A DNA stretch of 64,000 nucleotides from Heterobasidion occidentale (Eukaryota > Basidiomycota > Agaricomycetes > Russulales > Bondarzewiaceae). The notes under the pieces are model-generated. The model made no database searches. It saw only the letters and a program-made list of their open reading frames with translations, and was not told the DNA's origin. The stretch is from the NCBI GenBank assembly GCA_039111635.1, contig JBCAQO010000007.1:434001-498000 (forward strand), in the 5' to 3' direction. This document shows, piece after piece, positions 35,980-49,300 of the stretch. Position 1 is the stretch's first letter; every line of letters starts with the position of its first letter. The translations under genes were made by a program, and so were the position numbers.

Positions 35980-38057
35980 TTAGAAATGCCATCCACCCGA
36001 CAAATCCATCACTCTGTGCGGATCGTACACTGCTCTGATATCTCGCAACCTCTCCAGGTTCTTCCCATACATCAACTCTATGGGTGTCCCAAGGAGGGGC
36101 AGGTTTGGATATAACGATGCGTTAACGAGTGATTGCCCCTCCGCCTTAGCATCTGCCCTGATCTGCGCTATACTCTGCCGGAGCGCATCGTGGACTGCGG
36201 CGTCAGACTTTTCGTCGAACCACGCGTAGGCCACATTGAGGGGGAAGTGTACGACGGAGCGATCGGCGGGCCACGCTGAGGGCGGCCCATGGCTATAGTA
36301 GTCGGGCAGGAAGACCTCTACCACATATTGGAAGAAGAAACCGGAGTGGTACCGCTCCAGGTAGCTGCCCCAGAACTGAAGCGAAACTTGCGTTGGTAAG
36401 AATAAAGGTAAGGAAGCCGCTGAGTCGTCACCTTCGTTTCATTGGCGACCTTGTTCAGGAGGGAAGGCGTCCATCTCTGTATGGGCGCCTCGTCTTGGAT
36501 CCTGTTTCGAGGATTCAATACTTGGAATGCTAGCGGAGAGCGAGGCGGACGAAAGACGAGCCGACGCACCGTCGAGGGGTGTTACTCGGCTGTCCTGCGC
36601 TCAGCAAAGTGAGGAAAGGCATGGACGAGACCTGAACGATGCTGTTTTGGATTGACAGTGCCTCATCGAATATTCCAGCTGGAGGCGAAGGAGCATTGTA
36701 AAATACAATGATAATAGCGGTCAACTAGGTCTTTTATCAATCAAGGTAAGATAAGAGGAAAGCTGAGATATACTTTTCCATAGACGTAGTCGAATATGAT
36801 GTTCATCGTTGCCTTGGGATCGCGGGTATTTGACGCAAAGTTGGCGATAGCATTGTTTGCTCGTTCGATGTCAGATTCCGGAACGATTACGGAACCACCC
36901 TAGAAAAGATGAGCTAAAACACAATTGGTCCCGCCCAACGTGAAGTTCACTTACCCAAATATCACCCTGTGGTATGACCTTCAGCGTGAACTTGGTAACT
37001 ATGCCCTGAGACGCAAATGAGTTGACAGAGTGTAAAAATGAACTGTAAACTCACAAAGTTATTGAAACCCCCCTTAGATACGTGAGTTCGCAGTCACAGG
37101 CACGGAACCATCAGATTACTCACTTTGAGCCCGTAGAAAAGATCCGGGTTCCTCTGGGCAGAAGCAGTAGTGACAGTTCCGTTTGGCAGGACTATCTCGC
37201 AGGCCAGTAACGTGTCGATAGTGAGGCCATGCTCGTTTGTTATCCAAGATAGGCCTTCACGGTCAAGGTTTGAATCAGCTTTACTGTTTGAACTACTACT
37301 AGAAACGCACCTCCGCCTAGTATGAAGCCAGCAACACCAACTCCTCGAACTCGTCCACCAACAACAGTATAGCCCTTCGGGTTCAGCAAGTCGTACACAT
37401 TGTCCCAGCGAAGACCAGCTCCAATGTCAACTGTAGCCGTGTCCTCATTGTGCTGAAGGTGATTGAAGTTGGACATAGCGATATGAATGCCAGTTGTAGA
37501 TGAAAATCCGGGATTCAAGCTGTGTCCGCCACCAGTGATCTACACTCATTCCGTTCACCCCCTGTGGCTAATACCTCTCTCAAAAAAGCACGACTTACTG
37601 CAAAAGGCGTCTGCGTCCACCCAATCAGTTGAATCTTGAAAGAAAACAACAGGTCCGTTGAAACGAGAATCAAGGTAAGGAGTCACGAGACGGTACTGTA
37701 CTATTTTTCCGAGGTCATTGATATTCCCAGGTCTAACAGAGCATGTTGATAACTCCGTGCTCGAGTTTGCCCAGTGGTGAGTATCTAGATCAAAATCAGG
37801 CGACCCTGTGGAAAGGCAATAGTGAGTAATTGTTGCGTCAAACGTGAACGGGACGAACCTGGCCAGGAGACAAGAGATTCATGAGACATCGCTCTGGCGA
37901 TGACCTGGCAGGTGGCATTGATTGTGTTGACCCCGTTATTTTGTGTGCCATTGGGTGCTGTCAGTATAGACTGGAACGGTGCTAATATATTGCTGGACAA
38001 GATTGCAGCAATCGACAAGCCAGAGACGAGAATAAACGAAGACAAGGCCAAAGACAT
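35980..38057 (-). CDS. Berberine-bridge-enzyme-like FAD-linked oxidoreductase
   Basis: A VAO-fold flavin oxidase with a secretory N-terminus (MSLALSSFILVSGLSIAAIL), so it may act in the secretory pathway or outside the cell. About a dozen exons from 38057 to 35980 give roughly 500 residues. CSVRPGNINDLGKI and WTQTPFAITGGGHS are the FAD-domain motifs; the His in GGGHS is the expected covalent attachment site. GRVRGVGVAGFILGGG lacks the Cys that makes some family members bicovalent. Further on are LSWITNEHGL and FNNFGIVTKFTLKVIPQG, then NETKFWGSYLE and PSAWPADRS, and the C-terminal berberine-bridge motif YDPHRVMDLSGGWHF. It could dehydrogenate or cyclise a pathway intermediate. It is transcribed with P450-B2 on the minus strand, about 780 nt away. 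Confidence 0.9.
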
Positions 38058-38836
38058 GTCAGAGACAACGGTGGCAATACCTTCTGGCTTGCTCTCGAGT
38101 TAAGAGACTTCGGACGGCTTATCTGAAACCGCGACGCGGTGATTTGTCTATCCGGAGATGACGATGCAATCCAGGGTAAATCGCAGGATACCACAAAACC
38201 ATGAGAGCCTAGAGAGCGCTACCGCCTTACCATTATCCGGTGAGCATATGAGCATCGCCGGTTCCTGACGCCCTTACAGGTCCAGTGGCTGGTTTGGTTT
38301 CACGTAGAGCGTAGCGCCCGCTAGCGCTCGTAGGAGGGCCCATCGAGAGGAATCGGGAGTAACGTCGACGTTCCAGATACATTGTCATTATCACCACAAT
38401 ATTCGAAATGGAAATGGAGATGTGAGATGGAGAAGAAAGATCGAGTGTATTGAGTGGATGATGGCCACTGATCAATCGAAGGTATGCCGGTATGCCGAGG
38501 AAATCTTGAGTTATCATCAAGCCTAAAGAGGGTGGTTTAAATTTTTGTCCAAGAGTAGCCATATTAAGCTCACTTTCACACACTTTGTGCACGCGGCCGC
38601 ATCGCACGGAGTTCATTTTGGGAATGGAGAGAAATCTTTTAGCTTATAGTTAGTATCACCAAACGGATGCAACTCGAAGGCAGATTAACACTATTCGGCA
38701 TATGCCCATGTTTCACACGTGTTCAAGGAGGGAGTCGGCCAAATGAACTACTATTGCAAGTGTGTATTTACTTCTATGACCCACAGCAGAAGCGCAATGA
38801 TACAATAAAGAGATACGTCGCAGTTGTGTTGCTAAT
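38058..38836. other. Intergenic sequence, FAD oxidase / P450-B2
   Basis: Upstream region of the FAD oxidase and 3' flank of P450-B2. No gene is supported. Confidence 0.5.
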
Positions 38837-41160
38837 CTAGTCCTGCGTCTGTTGTATTAAAGCAAGAGCAGCAGCCGATCTCGGTTTGAAAACACAATCG
38901 AATGGAGCGGGATGACTACATCGGCATAGTTGTCAGCTTGATTTTATGATTGGACGACACGCAACTCACTTGATGGTCGATCTACGGAACGCTACTGCAG
39001 GTGTGATGACGTTGCCATTTTCATCGACTGCCTTCTCGATGTCGAAGACAGCGAGTATAGTAGCCATTGCAATCCAGACAGTATCGAGGGCCATGTTCTT
39101 GCCCGAGCAGGATCTAAGAGGTGAAGAGGTAATCAGCAGATATTTGACGCCCTCGATAGTCCCGACTCGCCGTCTGCCGTAGCCAAAGACCCCGCATTCG
39201 ATAGGGTCAGGAACATCTTCCGCTTCGTGACGCTCCGGTATGAATGTCTCGGGATCAGGATACACTTCTGGGTTATGCATGATTGCCCTGAGAAGTGTGA
39301 TTATCAGTGTTCTGATGGTAAAATCGTTGAAAAAAGCAAGTTGACCAGGTGTTTCCGAGGATTGTCGCATTGACCGGGATGTGAAACCCTTTATACGTGT
39401 CCGCGTTCATCGCACGATGCGGGATGGCTTGAAGTTGTGGGAGAGGTTTTAGAAAGGCATAGTCAGAGGCTGATCTGAAGTCCTCTTACCAAAAGGGACT
39501 AGGGATGAATGACAAGGTCAGTTGCGGGATGGGTTCTCAGAAGCAGTTGAAACCTTACAGACTACGAGCCACCTGAGCACTTCACGCATTACGTTCCAGA
39601 AGTAAGGAAGGTGCTCCTTGTCCTCAAACGTAGGCAGTCGTTCGCCGCCGAGCACAGAATCGAGTTCAATTTGCACCCGCTTCTGGACCTCGGGATGAAG
39701 TACCATGGCTAGTACGAAACTAGTCAAGGTAGCAAGATTCTGTGATCCCGTCTGTCAGGGTCTGTAGTTGAGACATCATGAGTACCTCAGCTACGCACAG
39801 TGTCGCTCCCTAAACACGGAGGATCAGGACGATATACGGGATTTGCGTGTGAGAGAGGCTCTCACCTGCAGCGTATACAACAGCAGCGATACTCTTGATC
39901 ACATCTTCGTCAAGTGACTTTGATGTTGCATTTGTCCGGTCTTCGAGACAAGAGCCGACAAAGCAGGGCTTTGCTACGCCTTTGGACTGGAGAGAATAAC
40001 GATGACTTGGTTGAAATTCATGTGACGCTGCAAGGACGTACGTGCTGGTCCCTGACCATATCAAAGGGCCGATTTACCACCGCTTCTTGAAGAATACGCC
40101 ATTCACGAGCAATCTTCTTGAAGCCTGCTCCTGGCATCCATTCAGGGACGTACTTCACTGGATCGTGTGGGTGAAGGTGTAAGAGCAAAACAATGGGAAA
40201 GAAGAGATATTGAGCTTACGAATGGGAAAGGTGTCAACTAGGAATGTACCCGGGACTGTCGCTGTCGATGTAGTCTCCGAGGCTGCCTTGTTGACCAGCA
40301 CGAACGGATCTTTCATCGCGTCTTCAAAGGTATACCCATAGCTGATCCTCTGTTCAATAAGGAATCATTACAAACAGAAATGAACGACCTCACACTCTCT
40401 GCATGATGATACGCGCAGTATAGCTGCACAAGGGCCAATATTCATAATTACGTCGACGAAGAAACGATACAGCTCCTACTCACTGCTCAAGATGGTCAAG
40501 GAATTTCTTGGGAGTTCTGTCCGAGAGTAGAAGTCGAACAAGTTCATGGGCTGCCGGAACTTGAATGACACGATGCTCCTTGATGGTTGCATCGAATTCG
40601 TTGTGGAAAACACGACGATGCTCCTTCCATCGAGGTCCATATCTCATCAGCGCGAACGTCCAGTCCCAACCAACCCTATCCAATACATGCATTAATAATA
40701 CCAAAGCGAGTGAAATATCGTCACGCACAGGTCAATGAGCATTGGCATATCCGGTCTGTCAGAGTAATTCGCTCCCCGTGAGACATACAAGTCCGCAACC
40801 GCTTGGGCAGAGTTCAATATGACCGTTGTGTGTCCCAGAGTTGTGAGCGAGATAACATCATCACCTGCGTGTCTCACAATAAGCAAAGGGAGAAAGCTGA
40901 GAAAAAACCCGAGGTGCACACCATATTCCTTAGACCAGTCGCGAGCTTTGACATAGAGAGCATCGCCGCCGAAATCAAACAGATTACCAACGATGGGAAG
41001 ACCTATAAATTTCCGAGATGAGACTGCGGCCAATGAGTCTTTAGCTAAAGAGAAAGTACGAGCCTTTTGGTCCAGGAGGAAGATGCAGAGATCTTCTTCG
41101 CAGCGTTAGTACTACAAGCACGGCAACAACGAAAGCGGCAGAGTAAAAGAGAAAATCCAT
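38837..41160 (-). CDS. Cytochrome P450 B2, near-identical duplicate of P450-B1
   Basis: A P450 with the same exon layout as P450-B1, including the 11-nt and 9-nt micro-exons and the GC-AG intron (ACG|GCGAGT) just before the haem Cys of FGYGRRSCSGKN. It starts MDFLFYSAAFVVAVL at 41160 and ends at 38837. From about 39555 to 40480 both exons and introns are almost identical to P450-B1. Towards both ends the introns diverge strongly. The first intron has lost its GT donor: AAG|GTTCGC in B1 reads AAG|GCTCGT here (41063-41062). A weak GC donor would still allow normal splicing; if it fails, translation stops a few codons later. The function is as for B1. Expression is uncertain because of this donor. 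Confidence 0.87.
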
Positions 41161-43358
41161 GGCTATCTTTGTGGAATCTTTCAGGCTGTGAGTGAGACTG
41201 ACGCCTGAGTTATAAACGCCACTTCGCGCGCACATCTAAGCGGTATCTTTCAACTCTGGAACAGATGTTCGAACCGGCATCATCCTGAATGGTAGTGCTA
41301 TTCTGCGTCGTGATCCGCCACAAATCCGCCTCCAGCGTGTTTTGGTAAATGATACACCTACTTGGGCCAGTGTACCACAGCCTTCCGATTTTAGAGAAAA
41401 AACATCTGGTTTGGAGTCTGCACCCTGCGGGACCTGGAACTCCTCTTCCCGTCGATCGAATGACTCTTGGATCCGAGGCGTGCGGCATTCCCTGAGAGCC
41501 ATGAACACGGCTTCAAACAAGCATTAGGATGTCAGGGTCAAGCTTTAATTTAGAATGGCGAACATACTCTGGCAGAAACAGTTGGCCGCTCGTGTCTAAA
41601 CGGGTAGCGCTAGTGCTGGGAGCAGTGACCCCGGCCAGTAAGTTTCGGTAACCTGAACCGCGATTGCACGATACAGAGTGATTTCTATCAGCCGATATCA
41701 AAGAATAGTATTCCACTGTGCGTACCTTGCGGAAACACTCCAGGTCACTCAAACCCTATGTAGCAGTGGCCTAGTAGGGCACAGTACTGAACATGGCACT
41801 GCATGTAACGGCATCGATTGAAACGATGCGATGGAGTCCAATCATGAGCGCACCGACATGCCTTGCGCCCCCTTGCGCCTCCTTATTTCTCTTCCCCACT
41901 CGATGATGGTGGAGTTGGCTAGAGTATGTCAAAAATAGGTTGCTGGTATCTATGTATTATGTAATTAGATCTGACCCAATTTGACCTATTTCGGAAGCGC
42001 GCCAAGAAACCGGCTCTTCCCGTGGCCCTTCACCTCCCTTCACTCTAACTGCTAGCTTCTTGGAATCCTGCTCGTTAACGTTCAAACTTCAGCTTGGCCA
42101 TGCAAGCATACTTCGCACCCATGGCGCTCTCGCGGATACGCATTCTCCCAACTGTAAACAAATTTGCTCTTGCTTGTGTTTTCCCGTAGGTGACCTGATT
42201 CGTCAACATTCGGCACAACTCGAAAGGTCCGCACCAGCCGCGACGCTCCTGAATTGCCAGGGATTGCAGAACGATGATCCCATCGCAGTACCTGAGGCGC
42301 CAGCGCTCAGTACTCTGCCCTGCGATGCCTCAATGCATCTCGCGAATAGGTACAGGCTGAGTTCAACGGTTGCGCCCATTGGCCCGTCAAGTGAGATTCA
42401 GTGGTGGTATGATACCATCATTCGCACTCTCGTCATCCATTCCATTCTCCAACTTCAGGCTCATACATGGCAGCTTACCCTCACTCATCCTATAGCCTCG
42501 GTATCATGATTTTCATAGATCGTAGGAACGGCCATTAATACTCTCAAGTGGCTTGTACCTTCCTCTCACTAAGTATGAGGCAACACCACTTTGTCGTTGG
42601 ATTGAAGTTTGCTTTCTGTATACGGTCTCAGGGTCCATTGGATCCGCGGTCCTTTTGACGAGGCGCGATCGTATCCTGCTCTATATCCTCGTTCGATCTA
42701 GGTCTTTCACTCTTTTAGACCAGGTTATCGGCGCCGCTACACTGAGAAGAGGAAAGAAAATGGAACCGCGTTCAATCCCCTTGCACGAAGTAAGGTGTGT
42801 GTCGAGCCGTGAAGAAGCTTGAAAAAAATCAACGAGCAAGCCAGAGTTCAAACATTGGAACAAGGCCACGCGTGGTTAATTATTGTTTGTGTTTCGCGCA
42901 CCCTCATCTCCTCTTAGTCTCAGTCTCAACATCAAACCCGTACAAGTTCGATGGCATGACTCCAGCCTGCAACAAGATATTTCAGGCGATCCGCCAACTT
43001 CTTCTGTGGACTTTTCTTTTGCCAGGAATGCTATCGTGCTAACGCCCATCACGCAGTCACGTTTGAAACTTTACATATGCCGCAGGGAGAATATTCAACT
43101 AGTACGATGAATTTGAGTACGCTATTAAATCGAGTCTTTTTTGGTAGCCATTGATGGTGAACGTGATAATCTGAGACGTAACCTACGCCATGACTTTGTT
43201 ATGCCTTCACAGTTCCCAACTGCGAGAGCTTTTTGGGTGGGCCTGCCTTTGTTTTCTAACTTTACGGGAAAGGAGCCACTGACAGAGAAAGAGAACCATG
43301 TTCATTCCACCCACACCCAGATAAACTACCCAAACAAGAACATGCGCCGCCTCCTTAC
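41161..43358. other. Intergenic sequence, P450-B2 / ABC transporter
   Basis: The first 60 nt contain a TTATAA about 50 nt above the P450-B2 start. Short frames on the minus strand at 41236-41752 and a 149-codon plus-strand frame at 42060-42509 begin only with TTG and match nothing I know. This may be the right border of the biosynthetic cluster. Confidence 0.5.
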
Positions 43359-46300
43359 TTAGCGCATAGCGTCTTTCTCCGCCTTCTCTATTGCCACCTG
43401 CTCCAGCTCCGCAAACATCCCGCTCTTCAAGCACATCTTTCTAAATATCCCATCCTCCTTTCTAATCAGATTCAGTGGCGTATCGAACTCGGTGATTGCG
43501 CCCTTGTCTAGTACGATCAGCCTGTCGTAGTCAATGACAGTACGAAGCCGATGGGCAACTATAATACGGCGTGAAGGACTGAGCTGGAGAAATCCTAGAT
43601 AACACAAGGAGACGGGGACGCACCAGTCAATAGCAAACTACCACCAAACTCCTCTCTGATTGTCGCTTGGATCTTGGCATCCGTCGCAAAATCGATGCTG
43701 CTCGTCGCCTCGTCCAATACAATGATGGAGCTTCGCCTCAACAGTGCTCGCGCCATGGCGATCAACTGCCTCTGGCCTTGCGAGAAGTTGACGCCACCAG
43801 GTGAAACCTGCGTATCGAGGGAGATGGGAGTGCGCGCTTCGATTTCAGTGGCGGAGCCGACTGAAGGATCCGCCGTGTGGGTGGGTGAAGGAGAGTCTCC
43901 AGGTGATGATGGACGGGAGGGCGCGCGAGAAGCCTGACGTGAAGTGCGCTGCGACTGGTACGCGCTATCTGTGAGCATTTGCACGCGGTGCAATACATCG
44001 ATGCACTCGATATCTTCGTGCTCATCTATACTAGAGGTCAAGTTTCTCTGTCAAACGTAAGACCGTTTGGGATACTCACTGAATGGATCCAAATTTTCTC
44101 TCAAGGTTCCAGAGAAGAGCGTTGCGTCCTAACCACCAGATTAGAGAAGTTCGTTAGAGCATCGCGTCAATGAACACTCACTTGAGGAATGAATGTCTAC
44201 AACACGGACGTCAGCGAATGGCTATGAAGAGAGGGTCAAACATTACATACAACGCGTGAACGAAGGTCATGAAGGCCGATCTTAGATATATCAATGCCGT
44301 CGACCAAAATCCTCCCACCAGCAGGATCAACCTGAAAATATCACTATCAAACGTCTGAACTGAGCAAGAGAAAGCAGTGACGCACGAATCGCAAGATACT
44401 CATTGCCAATGTAGACTTGCCGCTTCCTATATCCGCGATGTGAGCAAAGATAACACAGTGACCAGAAATAACGCACCTGTTCTGCCTAACAGCCCGATTC
44501 GCTCCTTCGACTTGAGCGAGAACGAAACGTTGTGCAGCACAGGCGGAAGCTCCGGGGCGTACTTGATCACTAAATCCTCGACGACTATCAGCTCATTGCT
44601 CTCACTTGAAGGCCAGTAAGCAGGTGGTCGAGAGGACTCGATGATGGTTGGTGGCTCTTGTGGGAGATCGAGATATTCAACGACACGCTCAACGGAACTG
44701 TATAGCCAGCATGATTAGGACCACCAACTAGACGCAGATTAATTGAAAGGTGACACACTTCAAATCGAGCTCAAGTGCCGTCCAGAAACGGCAAGCCCAA
44801 TATACGCTCGTCGTGAACGCCATCGCCGATGTGATACAAAGACCAGCAAGACCGGCGTCGACATAACCCGAAAGGGCGAAAAGTGTTGTGACCAAGACCG
44901 CAAAGGCACCGAGCGTGTCGAAGTTGAGAAGGAGCCAACGGTTCATCATCCAGAAGCCATACCACATCTACCCAACCTGTTCATTGGAATTTTCTAATCT
45001 ATACCGCTGTTCTATGTACGCACCTGAGTCGTTAGATCAATCTTGGCATGCAACCCGTCCAAGAAGCGCTGCTCAGCAGAGAATGCGCGCACGGTTACGA
45101 TGCCCTCCAACAGCTCGCCAAAGCCGGAGAAGATGGGCGAACGTGTGTTAGATTCCATTCGCCGCAAGTCGCGCCCAGTGTTGAGGTACCCAATCGCAAG
45201 CTGTCGGTACGCAAGGCCGATGAAGAATGCAGGAAGGAGGAACCACGGGAAGATCACACTATGATCAACGTGAGCAAGAAAAAAACAACGATAGAACGGT
45301 GCGCAACTTACGCAACGGTAATTACAGACGCAGCAAATGTTGCGAGGGAGGAGTTGACTGCTTGAAGGGAACTGGCTAGGGATGAATCGACAGTCTCAAC
45401 GTCCTGAATACAAACAATAAGCAGATGTCCGTAAGTGGAATCGATGAGAAAGACCTACTTTGCTGAATCTGTTTAGCATTCTGCCCTGAGGAGTCGTATC
45501 ATGCCATCTCATGGTCGCCCGTACAACGGTTTCCAACAATCTCTTGAACAAGACCCTCGAGGCCCTCAAAGCGCCTGTGTATTGGGTCACCACGCTCAGC
45601 ACATATACGAGGGCGGTCCCAAGGCCTATCACGGCATAGATGCTGATATAGAACAGCGGATTAGTCTGTGCGCTGGGCAACGAGAAGAGCGCGTGAGGTA
45701 TGCTAGCAGCCTGCATACTGTGCACGGCATGCGAAAGGTGATGAGGACCGAGAGGACCGTCCATGATGTGTTCATGTTCAATGGCCGAGAAAGACGTGAA
45801 CATGGCTGAGGCAGAAGATGCGGTAGGCTCCCCGTACGCTTCACCCCAGATCTAGACGTTTGGTTAGTTTGAGGCAGAGAAGCGAAAATTAGTCATTCGC
45901 CTTGATCCAAATTTTCTCTGTGACACCCAAGAGCTGAATAACAACACGTTAGCTACATGTCGTTTGCAGCAAACAGACAGAACGCACTTGGGAAGCAAAA
46001 ATCAGGAACCCGAGGATAGCCCAAGTCCAATACGATCTGTTCAGCCAACGATCAACCCGCAGTTCAGAAGCCAGACTGACTGCAAACTTACGAAGCGCGC
46101 AGGTAAGTCTTGTAGATAGCCCATTTGACGCCGCCAGCCTGTCTCTGCTCGTCCTTCACCAACTGCCTGGGCTTCTTCCCCTTTGGAGCGGGCTTTGCCG
46201 GCTCCTCTTCACCTGCGACCTCCACAGCCTCCTCTTCTGCGGATGGTACGACCTGTGCAATAGCTTGTTCTTCTTCGTGGACCTGCACCTCGGACTCGTG

Positions 46301-49300
46301 TGCGATGTCATCAAGAACGCCCTGAGCACGCAGATCGGCCACATTTCCTTGGGTGTCGATACGTCCATCAAGCATGCGGATGAGATAGTGTGTACCAGGG
46401 AGGACCAATTCGACGTGGTGGGTTACAAGGACCTATAGGAAGGCTTAGGAATCAGAGAGAGCTCAACGTCTGTTATCGATGAATCAAACATACGACAGTA
46501 CGGTGTGCGAGAAGAGGCCCTTTCAAAAGCTTATCGAATAGGAACCGAGCAGTATGACTATCCTGTAATTGACAGTGAGCAAACGGCATATTGACTTTCT
46601 AAAAGACACATACAACAGCGCTCAATGGGTCATCCAAAAGCACGTATTTCGAAGGCGCGTAGACTGCGCGGGCAAGCGCAACTCTGACAAGGACGAAGAG
46701 TGAGTACAGATGAACCAAGGTGATATTGAAAACTTCTTTACCTTGCCTTCTGTCCTCCAGACAGACTGACGCCTCTGCAAATCGTAAACATATCAGCGTT
46801 CTCGCAAGAACCCACCACATATATACTCAAGACGCACCTAGCACCGATCTCCGTCGCGTCGCCATCTTCCAAGATCTCGAGATCCGGCCTCAGCGCACAA
46901 CACTCAACTACCGCTTCGTAGCGCGCTTCGTCGAACGGATATCCAAACAAGATGTTGTCCTTGATGGACTGATGCCTGAGCCACGGTGACTGAGCGGCGT
47001 AGGAGAACGACTGCGTAAGGCCATGCTCATCCACGTTCGAAACGTTCTTCGACATGATAAGGCGACCTCCAGGCAGCATCGTCATTTCACCCAAAAGCGC
47101 CATCTACCATAAGATTAGCACAACTGATAGAAGGAGAGAACAACACATGACGCACTAGGAGAGCGGTCTTCCCGCTCGCAGTCGGCCCCGTGATCACAGT
47201 CAGCTCGCCCTCGGGGAACATAACCGATATGTCCCTCAATTCGAACCTATGGTCCCCCGACTCGCTAACCGCAACTGACCGACGACTTTCGGCATCGCTG
47301 TTTGCGTCGGCCCCGTTTGATCCAAGCTTAGGCGTGTCCTTCCCATTTTTGCCGCTATCCTGCTTCTCCTCGACCTCGTTCCACTTGAACGACGCATTCT
47401 CGAGCCCAAAGCCCTTGGCGATGTCCGACTCGGATGGGGGTCCTGAGCGGGAGCGCTTGAGAGAGGACACTTGCCCGTCTACCTCTTCTTCATCGAGATA
47501 AGTAGAGATACGGTTGAGCGCGACACCAGTCTATGAACAGACACAGTTATGAGAACAAAAGGTCCCTTGAGCTTGGACTGAAAACATACCTGCAGAATCT
47601 GAACGATCCATGCTGGAATAACGTTCAGGGGCGCCCGAATCATGTTGAAGAGCGCAATTGCCTTCCGAGATACAACCCAAGTCAAACCCGAAGACAATCA
47701 AAAGCAAGAAAATGCTTACTGTGAATGCAATGCTGACGGTCAGCTGTTTCCCTTGCATCACGAACGTGAAGAACGAGATAACAGACACCAAGATCGGCGC
47801 ACACGTCCACAACATCGAAAACATGACCGAGTTAACCCGGGCTGTGCACAAACATCAGACCCCACAACAGACTTTTGAACAACATGTGTGACGGACCTTT
47901 GATCATCCAGCCCATCTCAACCTCGCGCGCGTCGAGCGCGCGCTCAATCCACCGATCCTCCCACGCAAAGAACTTGATAAACTTGACAGCCCCAATAAGT
48001 TCGTTGAGCACGCCCATGCGCTTGTCCCGCGCCGCCATGACGCCTTTCTGGATCCTGATACTACGGCGCGCAATGAAGCTGTTGAGCGGCCAGCCCAAAA
48101 TAAGGACGAAGAAGCCAGCGAAGGCGGAGAGGCCCAGTAATCTATGATATGAGAGTTGATTGAACAAAGGAGTTAGACCAACGGGCAAGAAATTGAGATG
48201 GGGAGGTACGCACTGATAGAGGAAAATGCTAGCAACGAGGATCTCGAAAGGAGCTACGAAGCAGCTAAACATACGAGAAATATCACCCATCGAAAGTCAA
48301 ACACTTACCTCCGTATATGAAATACGCCCCCGAAACCATTTGTGCAATCTACACATAACACCACCCATTAGCCTCACATACAAAAGCACTCGCGCTCATC
48401 GACACACACCCTATTTGCGTCCCCGGCCATCAAATTCACAATCTTTCCTACGTCCGCGCCCGCCTTCGGGTCATCTGCCTTAGGGTCCTCCTTGCCTTTC
48501 TTCGCATCCGGCGCCTTCTTTGCAACGTTGTCCTTGTCGACAATGCCTGAGAAGTCCTTCCGCTTGAGCGCCTTGTCGTAGATAGACGCCATCAGCTCTG
48601 AACGCATGCGCGTGCAGGCACGCCGCCCAAAGTAAAGGTGCTGGACGTCGGCTTGGGCCTGTTCGGGTGGTCAACATCAGTTGACGCGTGGAGAGCAAAA
48701 AAAAAGTAAATCGACAGACCTTCGCTACGGTACATACGAAGGCGAGCATTGCGTATATGTATGCCTGGGAGCGTCTCTCAGGTGTCGGGTCTTCGATGGC
48801 TTCGAGGATACGTCTAGGTCACACGATTGAGACACGTTCATAATTGGCTACCTTGGACACTCACTTGAGAAAGAACGGGCTGGCATAGTTGAAGACGACG
48901 CTGACATATGTCAATGTGAAATCCAATCTGGTGAGAGAAACTCAGGTCAGTGAGGATTGGATCAGATAGGCCTCGAATGTGAAGCAAAGACGAGCATGTG
49001 TACAAGTATCTGAGCGCGATCGAGGCTAGATTATTGCCAGACTGGGCGAGAACATATCTCGTTGATATAAATACGAATGGCCTCTTTATGCCATCAATCA
49101 CGCAATAGTTTCACATACTCACTATCCCCCACAAGAGAAAAGACGCACATTATGTCTAAGGAGTTCGCCGCCCATAGGCGACGGAGGAGCGTGTTACGCT
49201 GCGTTGCACTGAATTTGATGAAGACGGGTCGAGACTGGATAGCAGGGCTCATAGCCCAAATGTCCTCCTCATTCAAAGTTGTGTTTGTGCCCTACCAGAA

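Noticed and set aside
41236..41752. Two minus-strand frames between P450-B2 and the transporter
   Set aside because: Both begin only with TTG and the possible splice between them breaks frame; no family was recognised.
42060..42509. 149-codon plus-strand frame
   Set aside because: It starts with TTG, shows no domain and lacks supporting splice structure.
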